NCBI RefSeq assembly: GCF_032854445.1
Contig: NC_088303.1
Location: 23,073,501 to 23,137,500, forward strand
Length of the DNA: 64,000 nt
DNA from: Liolophura sinensis
Lineage: Eukaryota > Mollusca > Polyplacophora > Chitonida > Chitonidae
Direction of reading: 5' to 3'
Positions 39,963 to 51,900 of the stretch are shown piece after piece. Made by a program: the position numbers and the translations under genes. The notes below the pieces were generated by a model that saw only the letters and a program-made list of their open reading frames with translations, searched no databases and was not told the DNA's origin. Each line of letters starts with the position of its first letter. The stretch's first letter is position 1.

Positions 39963-41639
39963 AAATTTCACCTCATTGTACTAAAATGCAGTAATGACTG
40001 AATCAGCCTTGTGGTACTGCTTAGTTCAGGGGTACACTTTACACTGACCACTTGCCATTAGATTTCCCACCGAGACTACTGCTTTATTTCCCTCTACAGG
40101 GGATATAATGAATTTCAGCAGTGTTTGGACAACATTGCCGATGTCTTTGATGACATTTCAATTTCAAGCATTTCAATTCTAGATTTGGAAACTCCATAAA
40201 TTCATAGAAATATACATGAACATGTAGCTCAGAATTCATTTTACCAAAACCTTTTCATGGTTAACTTGATTATTACCTAGTACTAGTAATTACGTGTACA
40301 TGTACATACAGAATTTCCAATCACGTCCAAACAATATCAAAATCTTCCAGCACCTGTAGTATTATCTCAGTCAAACATAACTAAAAAAAAGAGGCAATCT
40401 GCTGAAGGTGAGGCTGAGCACATCTGGTTCATCTGTTTGATTCCACATACCAACCACTTCAACAGTTACATGCATGTATTGATTATTCATTAAGCTATGG
40501 CAGAAGCTGTATTTCACACATTAGGTTGGAGCATTTGCCAAGTATCACACTGATATCTCTGCTCCAGTTTTACTCTCTATGCTGTAAGTCTACTATTATT
40601 CTGTAGTCCTACATAAACCAGGATTCTAATTCTGCTGGTATTAAACATCCCATCCTATTAAATTCAAGACCAGTGATGTCAACTAACTTGCAATTAACAT
40701 CACTGCATTTTGTTTATCCATAATTCTGCTTTATTAAACCATGGCTTAAATAAGTATGTTATATGAATCATTATAATAAAACCTTATAAGTGAAGAATTG
40801 TGACAGGAGGTTGTATTTCAGCAACTGCCACACAGCCGTTACTGATTTGTTTTCACTCCATATGCTGTAAGTCTTTCATTACATTCACAGTTATAAATTT
40901 TTCAGCAATGTTAGTACATTCCATTTAATGCATCTTGAACTTTGAGCCATTCTGTTTTCCCCAAAATGAAGTTCTTCCTTCAGTCAGACAACAGTCTCTT
41001 AACTGTGCATATATGTATCATGCCAAAAAACATAGCAATGAAGAGTCCCTGCTTGCACTTTCCTACATGAATTAATATGAAAAGTCCCCTAGCATAGATG
41101 TACATGTAGATTTCCATGTTCATTGTTTCCCTAACTTTCCAGTCAGTGTGTTAATCACCATGCTCCACAACTTACCAGGTCAGGCTCCTCATTTTATTGA
41201 ACATTTCCGAGAGACTGGAAGCTTTGTTGGAGTGCCTGAGTTTCATTTAAACTGCAGACTGTACTCACTCTTCTATGGCGCTTTCCACTCCAGTTAACAC
41301 CCAGAAAACACACCACTTAATTTCAGCGTGATTCGTGAGGTAATTCCACCGAGCTTTACGAACAGAGATATACGGCTAGGTGGCTTTAATGATGCGAAGA
41401 TTGAAGACCTGGGCGGGGAAACGGAGCTGGGGTATTGGCTATGGCTTTGCGCTATGGCAGTGTAATATGGACAGCCTGGCACAGTGACGGGCATCCTGCT
41501 AGACCAGTCAGCTAAGTGAACGGATTTGCATACCGATGTGGGCAGTTTAGTCCGCAGAGCGCAACAAGTAACAAGCTCGGTATTACCCAGAAATTATCCC
41601 AAGGGTGACTTAGGTTCACAAAAGTCGAGGATCTGCAAA
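39963..41639. other. No confirmed gene; GC-richer island at 41.27-41.60 kb
   Basis: The island has open frames on both strands (plus: IREVIPPSFTNRDIRLGGF; minus: a 66-codon frame) and CpG enrichment. It may be a promoter or an exon; no family recognised. Confidence 0.25.
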
Positions 41640-42275
41640 ATCGGCTCAGGAAAAAAGGAGGGCTTACAATAAAACACATCTTCTCCTGGACACAACTGAA
41701 AATGGAGGGCTTACAATAAAACTTCTCAGGACTGGAAGCAACTAAAAATGCAGGGCTTACAACAAAACACACCTCCTAGTGCAAAGCAACTGAAAATAGA
41801 GGGATTACAATTAAACATCTCCTCCTGAAAACAACTGAACACGGAGGGATAACATGGAAACACATCTCCTCCTGGAAACAATTGAAAATGGAGGGATTAC
41901 AATTAAACATCTCCTCCTGAAAACAACTGAACACGGAGGGATAACATGGAAACACATCTCCTCCTGGAAACAATTGAAAATGGAGGGATTACAATTAAAC
42001 ATCTCCTCCTGAAAACAACTGAACACGGAGGGATAACATGGAAACACATCTCCTCCTGGAAACAACTGAAAATGGAGGGATTACAATAAAACATCTCCTC
42101 CTGGAAACAACTGAAAATGGAGGGATTACAATAAAACATCTCCTCCTGGAAACAAAAGAAATTGGAGGGATAGCATGGAAACAAATCTCTTCCTAGAAAC
42201 AACTGAAAATGGAGGGATTACATGGAAACACATCTCTTCCTGGAAACAACTGAAAATGGAGGGATAACAATGAAG
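41640..42275. repeat. Minisatellite with 92-bp higher-order unit
   Basis: Two alternating subunits of 45-47 bp (catctcctcctgaaaacaac and catctcctcctggaaacaat types) make a 92-bp higher-order repeat across about 41.81-42.06 kb. Simpler monomers lie on both sides. Minus-strand open frames here are repeat artefacts. Confidence 0.93.
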
Positions 42276-43200
42276 CATCTGTTCTAGTAATACTGAAGCT
42301 TTCACATACTTCTTTGAAAACAGTTCAAATTCAGGGATTACAACAAATGTATATATACACACTGGACTCCTCTCCTGGTCAAAACTCAAACTGAAGATTT
42401 ATATAAAACATCTTGTTCAGTCACAACTCAAAATCTCAGTTTCAATGACAATACTGTTGGATCGAGCCTTCACTTTTGGACACAAACTAAAACTGAAGCA
42501 TTACCAAAGCATCTTTTCTCCTCAACAAAGAAAACAAATATAGATAAATCAAAACAAAAGTTGTTCTTGGATTTGGTATTAAGGCTCACCTGTAAACTTC
42601 AGCTCAATAGTTAAAGTTTCAAAGTCATAAATATAAAAATTTAATTAATATGCACACAAAGCATCAACAATGGAACATCCCTCTTGTGCCATTGTGCTTT
42701 ATACATATACGAAAGCACAGCTCAATACACAGTACTTTTTAAGAAACCACCCTTCACCTTACCTTCATATAACAACCCTGTTTTCCCTGTCATTGGACTC
42801 CTACACCAAAGCTCGCAGTACAGGCAAGCTAAAGCATGTCAGTGCTGTGGAAAGCACTAAACTGTTCCCCACATGTATGGGAAGACCAACCTCTGATCTA
42901 ACCAACATGCATGTGTATCAATGGCCAAACTTATCATATAATGATATATAGTACATTATCATGAAATAACTCCACCTATTAAAGGATTCTGAAATGAGGT
43001 GAGATACATGTATGCGCTTAGCCAGTATAAATGTGGTGATAAGGTGATCACAAGGAAAACATTTAACAGTGAACTTTCAAACACTACAATCACACTAGAG
43101 AATCATTTGAAATGGTAACTTCCTTGAACTTGAAATAACATTTAAACTATAAATATAATGTATGACAGAAATGAACGAATCAAATTTAACTCCTGAGTTT

Positions 43201-43467
43201 ATTATTTGTATGAGGGCCTTTGAGGCTCAGTTGGCTGGCGTGTTAGCGCAGAGTAATGACCCAGGAGCCTCCCACCAATGCGGTCGCTGAGAGTTAAAGT
43301 CCATACGTGGGAAGGCCTGTCAATAACCTGCAGATAGTCGTGGGTTTCCCTCGGGCTCTGCCCGCTTTCCACCCACCATAATGCTGGCCACCATTGTATA
43401 AGTGAAATGTTCTTCAGTACGGCGTATAACACCAATCAAATAAATAAATAAATAATTATTTGTATGA
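43201..43467 (+). mobile_element. Full-length SINE-A copy with 13-bp target duplication
   Basis: The element 43214-43454 has a tRNA-like head (gggcctttgaggctcagttg), a core lacking about 20 bp after the B box, and an AAAT tail. ATTATTTGTATGA is duplicated perfectly at 43201-43213 and 43455-43467. Confidence 0.9.
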
Positions 43468-43805
43468 TGATTCAGTGTAGGAGAAATTAGTACCTTTCTA
43501 AAGCTTGGTGATAACCATTTTTCTATAAATAGGTACATGTACATGCATATATTGTAAATCTGCAAACTTTTCAACCTGAAAAGTGCTTTTTCCAGTGAAA
43601 TTTATGCATACTATTGTTACGAAAATGATGCTAAAATGATTTATATGTGTCACTAAAGCTGCACGCTTCACAAAACAGTGCAAATAATTTATCTCCATCC
43701 CATACTTATCTGAGAATGTTTCAAAGCAATGGTTGCACAGGTGGTTGAAAAGGTTGAAGAGGTAGGGTACATGTGTACATCAAGTATATACAGTGACTGA
43801 ATGAT

Positions 43806-44144
43806 GTGCTTGGGGGTTTTATGTCGCACTTAACAATTTTTCAGTCACATGACAACGAAGGAATCCTTAGAATGCATGTAATGTGCCCCCTTGGCGCAGG
43901 ACGGATTTCCACCCCACTTTTATCCAGTTCTACTTCACTGAGACACCTTACCTCAGGCAAGTAAGCCACACCACACAAACCATTACACTGATACGGGTCA
44001 ACCAGTCGTTCCACTATCCCCTTCGTGCTGAACGCCTAGCGAGGAAGTTAGAGCTTCTTCTTTTAAAGTCTTAGGTGTGACTCGACCCAGGATTAACCCT
44101 GGATCTACTGCTCCCACAGCGGACACCCTACCAACTGGCTCAAG
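43806..44144 (-). mobile_element. SINE-B copy, minus orientation
   Basis: Read on the minus strand it has a tRNA-like head (ttggtagggtgtccgctg), a B-box-like ggttaatcctgg, a body containing cgaaggggatagtggaacga and a tail ending gacataaaaccccc. It aligns along its length with the copy at 62.6 kb. Confidence 0.8.
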
Positions 44145-45290
44145 TATACACATGACGTAGTATGTACAAGAAGAAGAAGATAATTCTGTCCATAAATTAA
44201 GGCATTTTGAATATGCACTTTGTATGCGGTAAAAATCAGGAGGAACGTAACACAAAATTTCTCTATTGAAATGCCATGGTTATTCATGTATTAAAATTCT
44301 GTCATACTGCAGTCACAGGCTGCATATCAGCAAGTGCTAATTAATATAAATTTATGTATAAATTCACAAACATCACATGATGTTAATGATATAACATGAA
44401 CACTGCTGCATTCATGATTCCATTTGACAATCTACACATGAACAACATCATATTAACCAGTACATGAATATGGTGCTTATGTTCATGGAGATAAAGCATA
44501 TGTTACAAACTTTGAAACCTATTGGGTTAAGCAAGGTTGGTGGAAGTTTCCTATGTCAGAAGAAGTGAAGATTGATGTCAGGAATGTTGTTTGGCTCACA
44601 AACTAATACATATGTGTCATTTATCTGCCTGCCAAGGTAGAGGCAAGTGGTAAAACCATTGTGACTCCATCAATCTGCTCAAATTAAATGACATTCACTG
44701 TATTTAAAAGTAACATTACCCTAATTTATCAATCTTTTCATGTATGAAATAGCAACTTTCAGTGAAATTTTTGCACATTCTTAATTTGATTGTGGAGACA
44801 AAACTACATTGGTCTGGTTGGCCAATTTCAGAGCTTCATAAAAAGCATAATTTTATCAGTCTACACATAATAAAGCCTCCAGAATATGACTCAATAAAGA
44901 CCTTGCAGACATGCGAATAGGTTGAAGAGTTACAGTAGCAATACAAAGTTGTATGGCTCGTTTTGACGTATTGAAAAGATGAAATTTCAAATGTCTATGC
45001 AGTTTTGATGTATTCAGCCTTTTTACAAATATTCCTCTGAATCAAACCTTTACTAGATGTATACATGTATGTTATTGGGAAAATAACATTGAGGCCCTTG
45101 ATGGCCCAGCTGACTAATGGCTTACCCCTGTAGACAATTAGGCTTTGACCAATATAATTTAATTTCTTAATCTATTTTATAATTGTTTACAGTAGCTGTA
45201 TGTTTACATATTTATTTGTTTTTATGTTATCAATAACTCAGATATAGTATTTACCTTATACCTGAAACAATAATTCTTGAAATACCGTTG

Positions 45291-45530
45291 ATTTATTTTA
45301 ATTGATTGTTGTTTTATGACTCTTTTTTTACCTATGAGTAAAGGATTACTGAAATACTCAAGAATATTTCACCTATGTGACGGCGGACAGCATTATGGTG
45401 GGAGGAAACCAGGCAGAGCTCAGGGAAACGGAAGAGCATCCGCAGGTTGCTGGCAGACCTTCCCATGTATGGCTGGAGAGGAAGCCAGCATGAGCCAGAC
45501 TTGAAATCACAGCAACCTCATTGGTCGTTG
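45291..45530 (-). mobile_element. SINE-A copy carrying a 35-bp foreign insert, minus orientation
   Basis: The usual SINE-A sequence is interrupted between gttttatgac and tactcaagaatatttcac by about 35 bp (45321-45355). That insert is also found on its own at 18471-18505. The rest is ordinary SINE-A core and a degraded head. Confidence 0.8.
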
Positions 45531-46314
45531 TAAACTCACTGGTCCACCAAAGCTTAAGTATGTGTCACAGTGACGGTCATGCCTTGTACAAATTTGATGA
45601 ATACTTGTAGATTATATATGCCTTCAAGGCAGAACTCACTAGGCCATCACGGCTTACACAACATGGCTAGTAGAGACAAGGAAATCAAGTTGAAAAATTG
45701 GTTTGCACTGTTATACGTTATTACACATGATAATCTGCACATTAAAAAATAAAGCATTTCATGTATCGTTTAATTGTCATTGCTAAGTACAGACATGGAG
45801 CCTTGACGGAGGTATAGAGATATAACAAATATGATCATGGTTGAACTCTCTACCGAAGCCACGAGGGCTTACCTGTACTTGGATGACCAGTGAAGTATGC
45901 ATAAATACTGTATTTGCATTAAAAGTTCATCTAAACAAGTTCACTTTTGAAGGCAAATGACGGTTATAAAGTATTAGGCCTACTTTTGCTGCTGAAACCC
46001 CAATACAATGAGTAACTTCACCATGGATGAAATATTAGGTCAACTAAAGTACCATATCGCTCAAGTTAAACTCACTGGGTCATCATAGCTTTGGGCTAGG
46101 CTGGGGTTAAGATAGGCGTAATTAATCCCAAGGCTAGGTCACCAAGACTTATGTCTCATTGCTAGTAAGGGCATAGACAAAATAAATAAAGACATTCATG
46201 GGTGAACCTGTGATTATAATGACTGTGAGAAATCAGAGAATTGTTAATTCCTGGTTCAACTTACAGGCTGAACTCATTACAGCCTCAAACATCAGGGCTA
46301 ATACAGATTGTAGT

Positions 46315-46611
46315 TCAATTAAAGGTGGGGCCTCCGTGGCTCAGTCGGTTAGCGCGCTAGCGCAGCGTAATGACCCAGAAGCCTCTCACCAATGCGGTCG
46401 CTGTGAGTTCAAGACCAGCTCATGCTGCCTTCCTCTCCGGCCGTACGTGGGAAGGTCTGCCAGCAACCTGGGGATGGTCGTGGGTTTCCCCCGGGCTCTG
46501 CCAGGTTTCCACCCACCATAATGCTGGCCGCCGTCGTATAAGTGAAATATTCTTGAGTACGGCGTAAAACACCAATCAAAAAAAAAAAAAAAAAAAAAAT
46601 CAATTAAAGGT
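46315..46611 (+). mobile_element. Young full-length SINE-A copy with poly-A tail
   Basis: The element 46327-46599 is the closest to consensus in the window, with intact A box (tggctcagtcgg) and B box (gagttcaagacc) and a pure A tail of about 20 bp instead of AAAT repeats. The 12-bp duplication TCAATTAAAGGT is perfect at 46315-46326 and 46600-46611. Confidence 0.93.
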
Positions 46612-48279
46612 TGAGATCTATTTTCAACAAATTCTGATATATACCTGCCTCAAGGTAAATATCAGAAATTGTGGAATATATACAGTACCTCAGGGTACGT
46701 TGAGGATACAACCTTTGAGTGTGTAAATAAACACAGCCAACTCGAGTTGATCAGATGTTGAAAGCTTAGCGCTTTTGTCATCATACTTCCAACGAAATAT
46801 GAAAAACGACATAGAAAAAATTATGCCTCGGAAATTGGACCCTTTCCAACTGTGCACCGGTGGGGACAATCGCTAAGATCCAGATTATAAGTATTCAACA
46901 CAAGCTAGAACACGTGAATAATGCAGGCATACAGTTTGTCTTTTTCACACTTACATTTTTTTTTTAAAAAAAAAATCATCAAACCGTGAACATACCTCTT
47001 GACACATCAGCATCGGTTAGCTCAAAATTCCCACCTAAAGTTACAGAGACAGTGGCAGGTAACTCTTGCATAAAAATATATAGACTCGCCTCGATTACTG
47101 CGGTAGTTGCCCTTGAACGGCAGGCGCTCGCTTGAAACCTATTTCTTCTACCTCAAGAAGAAAAAAACATGAAAAAGAAAGAAAGAAAAGAAGAACAAAA
47201 AATTTTAAAAAATTAAAAAAAAAAAAAACAAAGAAAGAAAGAAAGAAAAGAAAAAAAACCCCAACAGACAAAACGCGTGAGACATATGATGTAATTAACC
47301 AACGAGGAATCAGCAATTAAATTAATGCGTCCAACAATCATTTGCTCAAACAGTTTCATACTCTTTCTCCATCGATCAGCACCTTTAATTCTGACTGAAT
47401 GACTGCGTGCACTTGCTTGGTCTATATGACGCTTGCTGCCACGACACGGGTTAGTACTTTGTACAAATTGGTGAGGAACTTCGCTAATTATTTGGACGAG
47501 ATTCGGCTTTCAGTATTTACAGACGGGACAGAACTAGTCTGTCAATCTAATGCAATTAACAAGGTTCATTTGTGGGATGACAGTGTATGTCATTTGCAGA
47601 TTTAAGGAATTTACTGCATCGTATCAGCTAAGGCTATGTATAACACTCATGTACAGACATATATATGCGAGCTGACGTTTGGTTGCCGGCTTTGAGACAA
47701 GGCCCCATTTATAAATCCAACTTAATTCAGGGAACCCGATCGACATATGCAGCTTACCAAGTTCACTCTTCATTAGGGTCAGCGAGCTGTTTTAATTCAT
47801 ACACCTTTACTTTATATACCTGTATGTGTTCTCATTGATTTTTTTTTACCACCATGCATTTCTTTTTGAAACCTGGTACACAACACGAAGGAAACCATCA
47901 TACTAAACAGATACCTCCCTAAATACCTTGCGGTACCTCTGATGTAAATCCTGCGAGAAAACGGATTCGAACACAACACCTCTTTCGTGAACTTGTTAAC
48001 CTACACTGAATTCCGGAAGACAGTTCCACGAACAGAATGGTGTACTACTTTCAAGATCAAAAAGGGGATTCCGCTCGCACACATTAGTGCGGGAAGTTAT
48101 TTGTGTTGTAGAGACCGTGTGGAGGGCATCTGTGCACAATTTCAATAGAAATATACGTTTGTCGTCTGTTATGCTTAACTTGAGTTTTATGACACGTTTT
48201 ATATATGGTTCCCCTTTCTCACACACACTCACAAAACCAAATAACTATCGGACCCAGATATCACTACGCAAAATGGCGT
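46612..48279. other. Upstream region of the PXYLP1-like gene; no gene recognised
   Basis: Contains A/T homopolymers near 46960 and the purine tract at 47.2 kb. A 68-codon frame at 47399-47605 is protein-like in composition but unsupported. Confidence 0.4.
47155..47262. repeat. Purine-only low-complexity tract
   Basis: A run of GAAA, GAAAA and A tracts. It reads as Lys-rich in one strand and Phe-rich in the other; not coding. Confidence 0.9.
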
Positions 48280-48695
48280 AAGTTGATTTTCAAGTCGGTA
48301 TTTTATCCGGTACAGAAAGACGAGATTTGATTGGAAAAGCGATAGCGAACTCCCGTCGCCCTGACAAAAGCACGTGGGATTGGACTGCAGTGACAGAAGG
48401 AGTGCGGTCTGTTATCGCTGTAAGAATTGTTTTATTTAGACATCGTTTGGTGACCAAGGAGATGTGTTGAAGAAATTGTACTCTTCCTTCTTCCCCCGAT
48501 TGACTCTAAAAGCTGTGCCACTTGCTTATTTCGCCGTCCTGTTACTTTCGAGAGCTCTGATGAAGGAGACTTAATGCGGATGCGTTTAGCAGCCGCCATT
48601 CCCAGCTTTCTATCGCTCACGACATCCGACGAAATAAGATACCATAACGTGCAGTTGCTTAACAACCAGACTTTTGACATTTACTAAAGAACGAC
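48280..48695 (+). promoter_or_regulatory. Probable promoter and 5' UTR of the PXYLP1-like gene
   Basis: This stretch is richer in CpG than its surroundings. It holds inverted CCAAT boxes (gattgg at about 48329 and 48378), a CACGTG E-box near 48371 and donor-like GTAAGT/GTAAGA sites near 48279 and 48420 that could end non-coding exons. No TATA box is evident. A promoter is inferred from position and composition only. Confidence 0.4.
48432..48599 (-). CDS. Candidate short divergent ORF, unrecognised
   Basis: On the minus strand an ATG in the context gaATGGCGGC (YY1-like, common at metazoan first exons) at 48599 opens a 55-codon frame starting MAAAKRIRIKSPSSELSKV and rich in Arg, Lys and Ser. 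It ends at TAA overlapping an AATAAA at about 48432. Its ATG lies 97 bp from the phosphatase ATG on the other strand, so a head-to-head pair is conceivable. I do not recognise the product; it may be chance antisense to the 5' UTR. Confidence 0.22.
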   Translation of the reverse strand: MAAAKRIRIKSPSSELSKVTGRRNKQVAQLLESIGGRRKSTISSTHLLGHQTMSK

Positions 48696-48945
48696 ATGTG
48701 CCGATCGTTCGAGTTAGAGGGCTCCAGCTTCATAGAGGTCGGGGGAAGGATGCCTGGAGGTACGCATCAGGGAGCCAGGGACTCGAAAAGCCGTGTATTC
48801 TCCGTCGCTCTGGATGACTGCTCACACTCCCGGGATGGTTGTGAGACAGGCATCTTACCCAAATCACCGAACACAGCACCAAAACGCATCCGATGTCCTT
48901 TGAAAATTTTGCTTACAGCATTACTAGGGATTTGCTGCACATTCG
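48696..48945 (+). CDS. PXYLP1: Exon 1 of PXYLP1-like gene: cytosolic tail and start of signal anchor
   Basis: The ATG at 48696 is the first one after an in-frame TGA at 48675. The exon codes for 83 residues plus one base. Residues 1-66 are hydrophilic with a basic cluster (PKRIR) just before the hydrophobic stretch CPLKILLTALLGICCTF. It ends at a good donor (TCG then GTAAGA at 48946). The last base G joins TA from exon 2 to make a Val codon, which continues the hydrophobic segment; that continuity across the junction supports the splice. The cytosolic part is longer than the few residues usual in vertebrate PXYLP1. Confidence 0.75.
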
Positions 48946-51900
48946 GTAAGACTTCCAATTAAAGTACTCGCAATCGAAAGCACACTAATAAAATGCAATA
49001 TTACAGTTTTTGACATTGAGATTTAGTTGTAGTTTTCCATATTTTCTTTTCTCGATGCACTACAAAAATAAGGTGAAAGACAGTGTGTGGATTGGACATC
49101 TGTTTATCTGTCCTGTAATTAGGCCCTGTAAACCTTCTTGTTAAGTTCCAATTTTATGCCAAATCTACATGGCCAGTATTTATCAAACAGTGTACATAAG
49201 ACCCAAGGACACATATTTTTATCTACATTTAATCAAGGATGATTGCCTGCATTTTTTGGGGGGTCAGGGGCGCGAGGGGATGGGGTAATCCAAGATCAAG
49301 CTGAACTTCTATATCCCATATGCCATATAACATTTGACTGGTACTTACAGAAGTATATAAACAGATCGTAATGAAGCCTAATGCTTAAAAAATATGAAAA
49401 ACTCTGTGAGCTATGGCCTTGGTAACTTTAGTCCGAAATTGCTCTGACTTTAGGTTTTGCATAATTTTGTTTGGCCAAGGATGACCCCCAAACCAATTTC
49501 GGAGCAGTCTCCATTTAAAAACCCGATGCAATTACCTGGCCTTGTCCAATATGTCCAAGTTGTCACTACAGCGGCTGGCTTGGAGCATTACCAGAGAATC
49601 CTGCGCCTAAGCAGCTAAAGAAATAACAGATCATTGTTGTGCTTGTTATAAATCAACAGACAAGAAGGTAATTACCTGAGCGTCTGCACACTTAGCGCCA
49701 TGGAGACGTAATTGATGGGGTAATTTTTGTTTCAAATGCTGTGACAAACTGACACAGCAATTGCATCAGATTTATAAATGGAGTACACTGCGAGGTTTCG
49801 GTCCTACCTTGGCTGAACATAATTTTTCTGAACATGACGTACATCAATTTCGAACCAGGGTCACTATGGTGACCCCCATCCCCTTCCACCCTTTATGATC
49901 TGGCCGATTACTAGGTGGCCTACATCATGGAAATGGGAGATGTTACTGTCTTGATTGGTAATGTCCCCAATGGAGCCTCAAGAAATTAAACTACTACTTA
50001 AGGAGGTCACATGGGAGGACAAGATAGTGTGTGGAGCATTTCCAATAATATCACACCATTACATTGATTGCCACTTTCAGGATTTTCAGTTTGTCAGATT
50101 TCAGAACTAAGCTAAGTTTCACCTCTCTCAAGGTTACTGTCTGCTTGTTTGACTTGTTCATATTCATCATGTGACTTTCACTTGGACCTGATCATAACCT
50201 GGGCAGGCTACAAGCTGACTGACATTGACAAAAGCTGAGAATTAAATCCTGGTTTTCAGTGTTTTGTGACAAGCAGCTGAATGTATAATCGGCTTCACAA
50301 AACATCTCCTGCCAGTATGACAATACGTGTGTTTCATTTTCTCCTGAAGCACAGGCTAAGGCGTGATGTAAATTCTGGATAAGCACAGAGAAGCGTTGTC
50401 TCTTTATACAGTGGCTATTGGCTAATTTTATCAGTGCTTTGAAAAAGCCATGGTTTAAGGAGTTAGTGACACCTGGGAAAATTTGTAGGTGAATCAGTAT
50501 TTTATGTGTCTCTGAAAAGTGTCTTAATTTAAATTAAGTATTTGTAGGCACGACAGATTGAGAGACACATCAGTACAGATACAAATTTTAGAAATGTTCA
50601 GGAACAGGGTAGCTGTACTGTAATGTTAAGTTTGAAAATGTGAAAAACAGGTAGATGAAATTCAGTTTGAGCAGTGAAGCATGGAGAGGCTGTAGTGGAG
50701 GACTCAACTGTACAAAAGGAAGATTGACAAGTGACAAAACCATTATACTAACTAGTTGACCTTGAGAAGTCCTTACCATCCTTCATCATTTGCATTGGTG
50801 TGTACATGTATATATGTAGCTTAGTTATCTGGAGTTGTGTGCATGTGGTAGAATAACACAGGATATCACAGCTTTATCATGTTATCCATAATCCTCATGA
50901 CAAAATAGTTTCACTGTAGTTTGTGACCTTAATCCAGGTGTGAAGTGATCCACATGAGCAATGCTGTTATGTGGAAGCCTCATAGAGTTTATCCACAATC
51001 CACGTTGTGAAAACTTTATCAAGTTAATAGTGATTCACATCAGTGTTTCTGTTGTGTAAGGCTTTATCAAGTTCTCTCTGGTCGTATGTGGGAAGGTCTG
51101 AAGCAACCTGCGGATGGTCGTGGGTTTCCCATGTGCTTAGCCCAGTTTCTTCCCACCATAATGCTGGCAGCTGTTGTCGTATAAGCGAAATATTCTCGAG
51201 TACGGTGTAAAACATTAATCAAATAAATAAATGAATTTATTCAATTGCCAATGATCCACATCTGCAGTGCTGTTGTCTGAGAACTTTATCTTATTTTCCA
51301 TCCTCCACTTTAACATAGCTGTTGTGTTATAGGTCTTTTCCAAGTTGTGAGGACTTCAACAGGCATTACGAGGGTTCTCAAATGAATCGGCTTGATCATT
51401 CCATTTTCATTTTACTAATTGAAACCGAGAACATTTGAAGCATATAAGACCATGTACATAGGCCTGTATGTACCTGCTCATCATCTTGGAATATTCGTGT
51501 TTTTCAGACTCTGAGCTGTCTCTGTTTTACCTGCATTGTCATCTTAGACATTTTTTATACTGGTATGAAACACAGAATTATCTAAATGTACCATGGTGGG
51601 AGTAAAAAACAAAATAAGATTGAAATCTCGTATGTAGTACATAGAAATTTGTTGCTAAGGTGGGAACACTTGTAGTCATGAGCATAATATATGCAACATT
51701 GTTTAATATTAAGACAACATGGTAGTACCATTGATACATGTACATGTGGAGTATGAGATTCATGCATGTGGACGGGGTGATTTACCTTATGTTGTAGGCC
51801 AGAAATATTACACTGACAACCAGTGTAGGGGTCTGAATATATCAGCAGATAAACATATGGTGTGCACTTGACTTTTTGCGTGGTAATCTTTGGTCTACAT

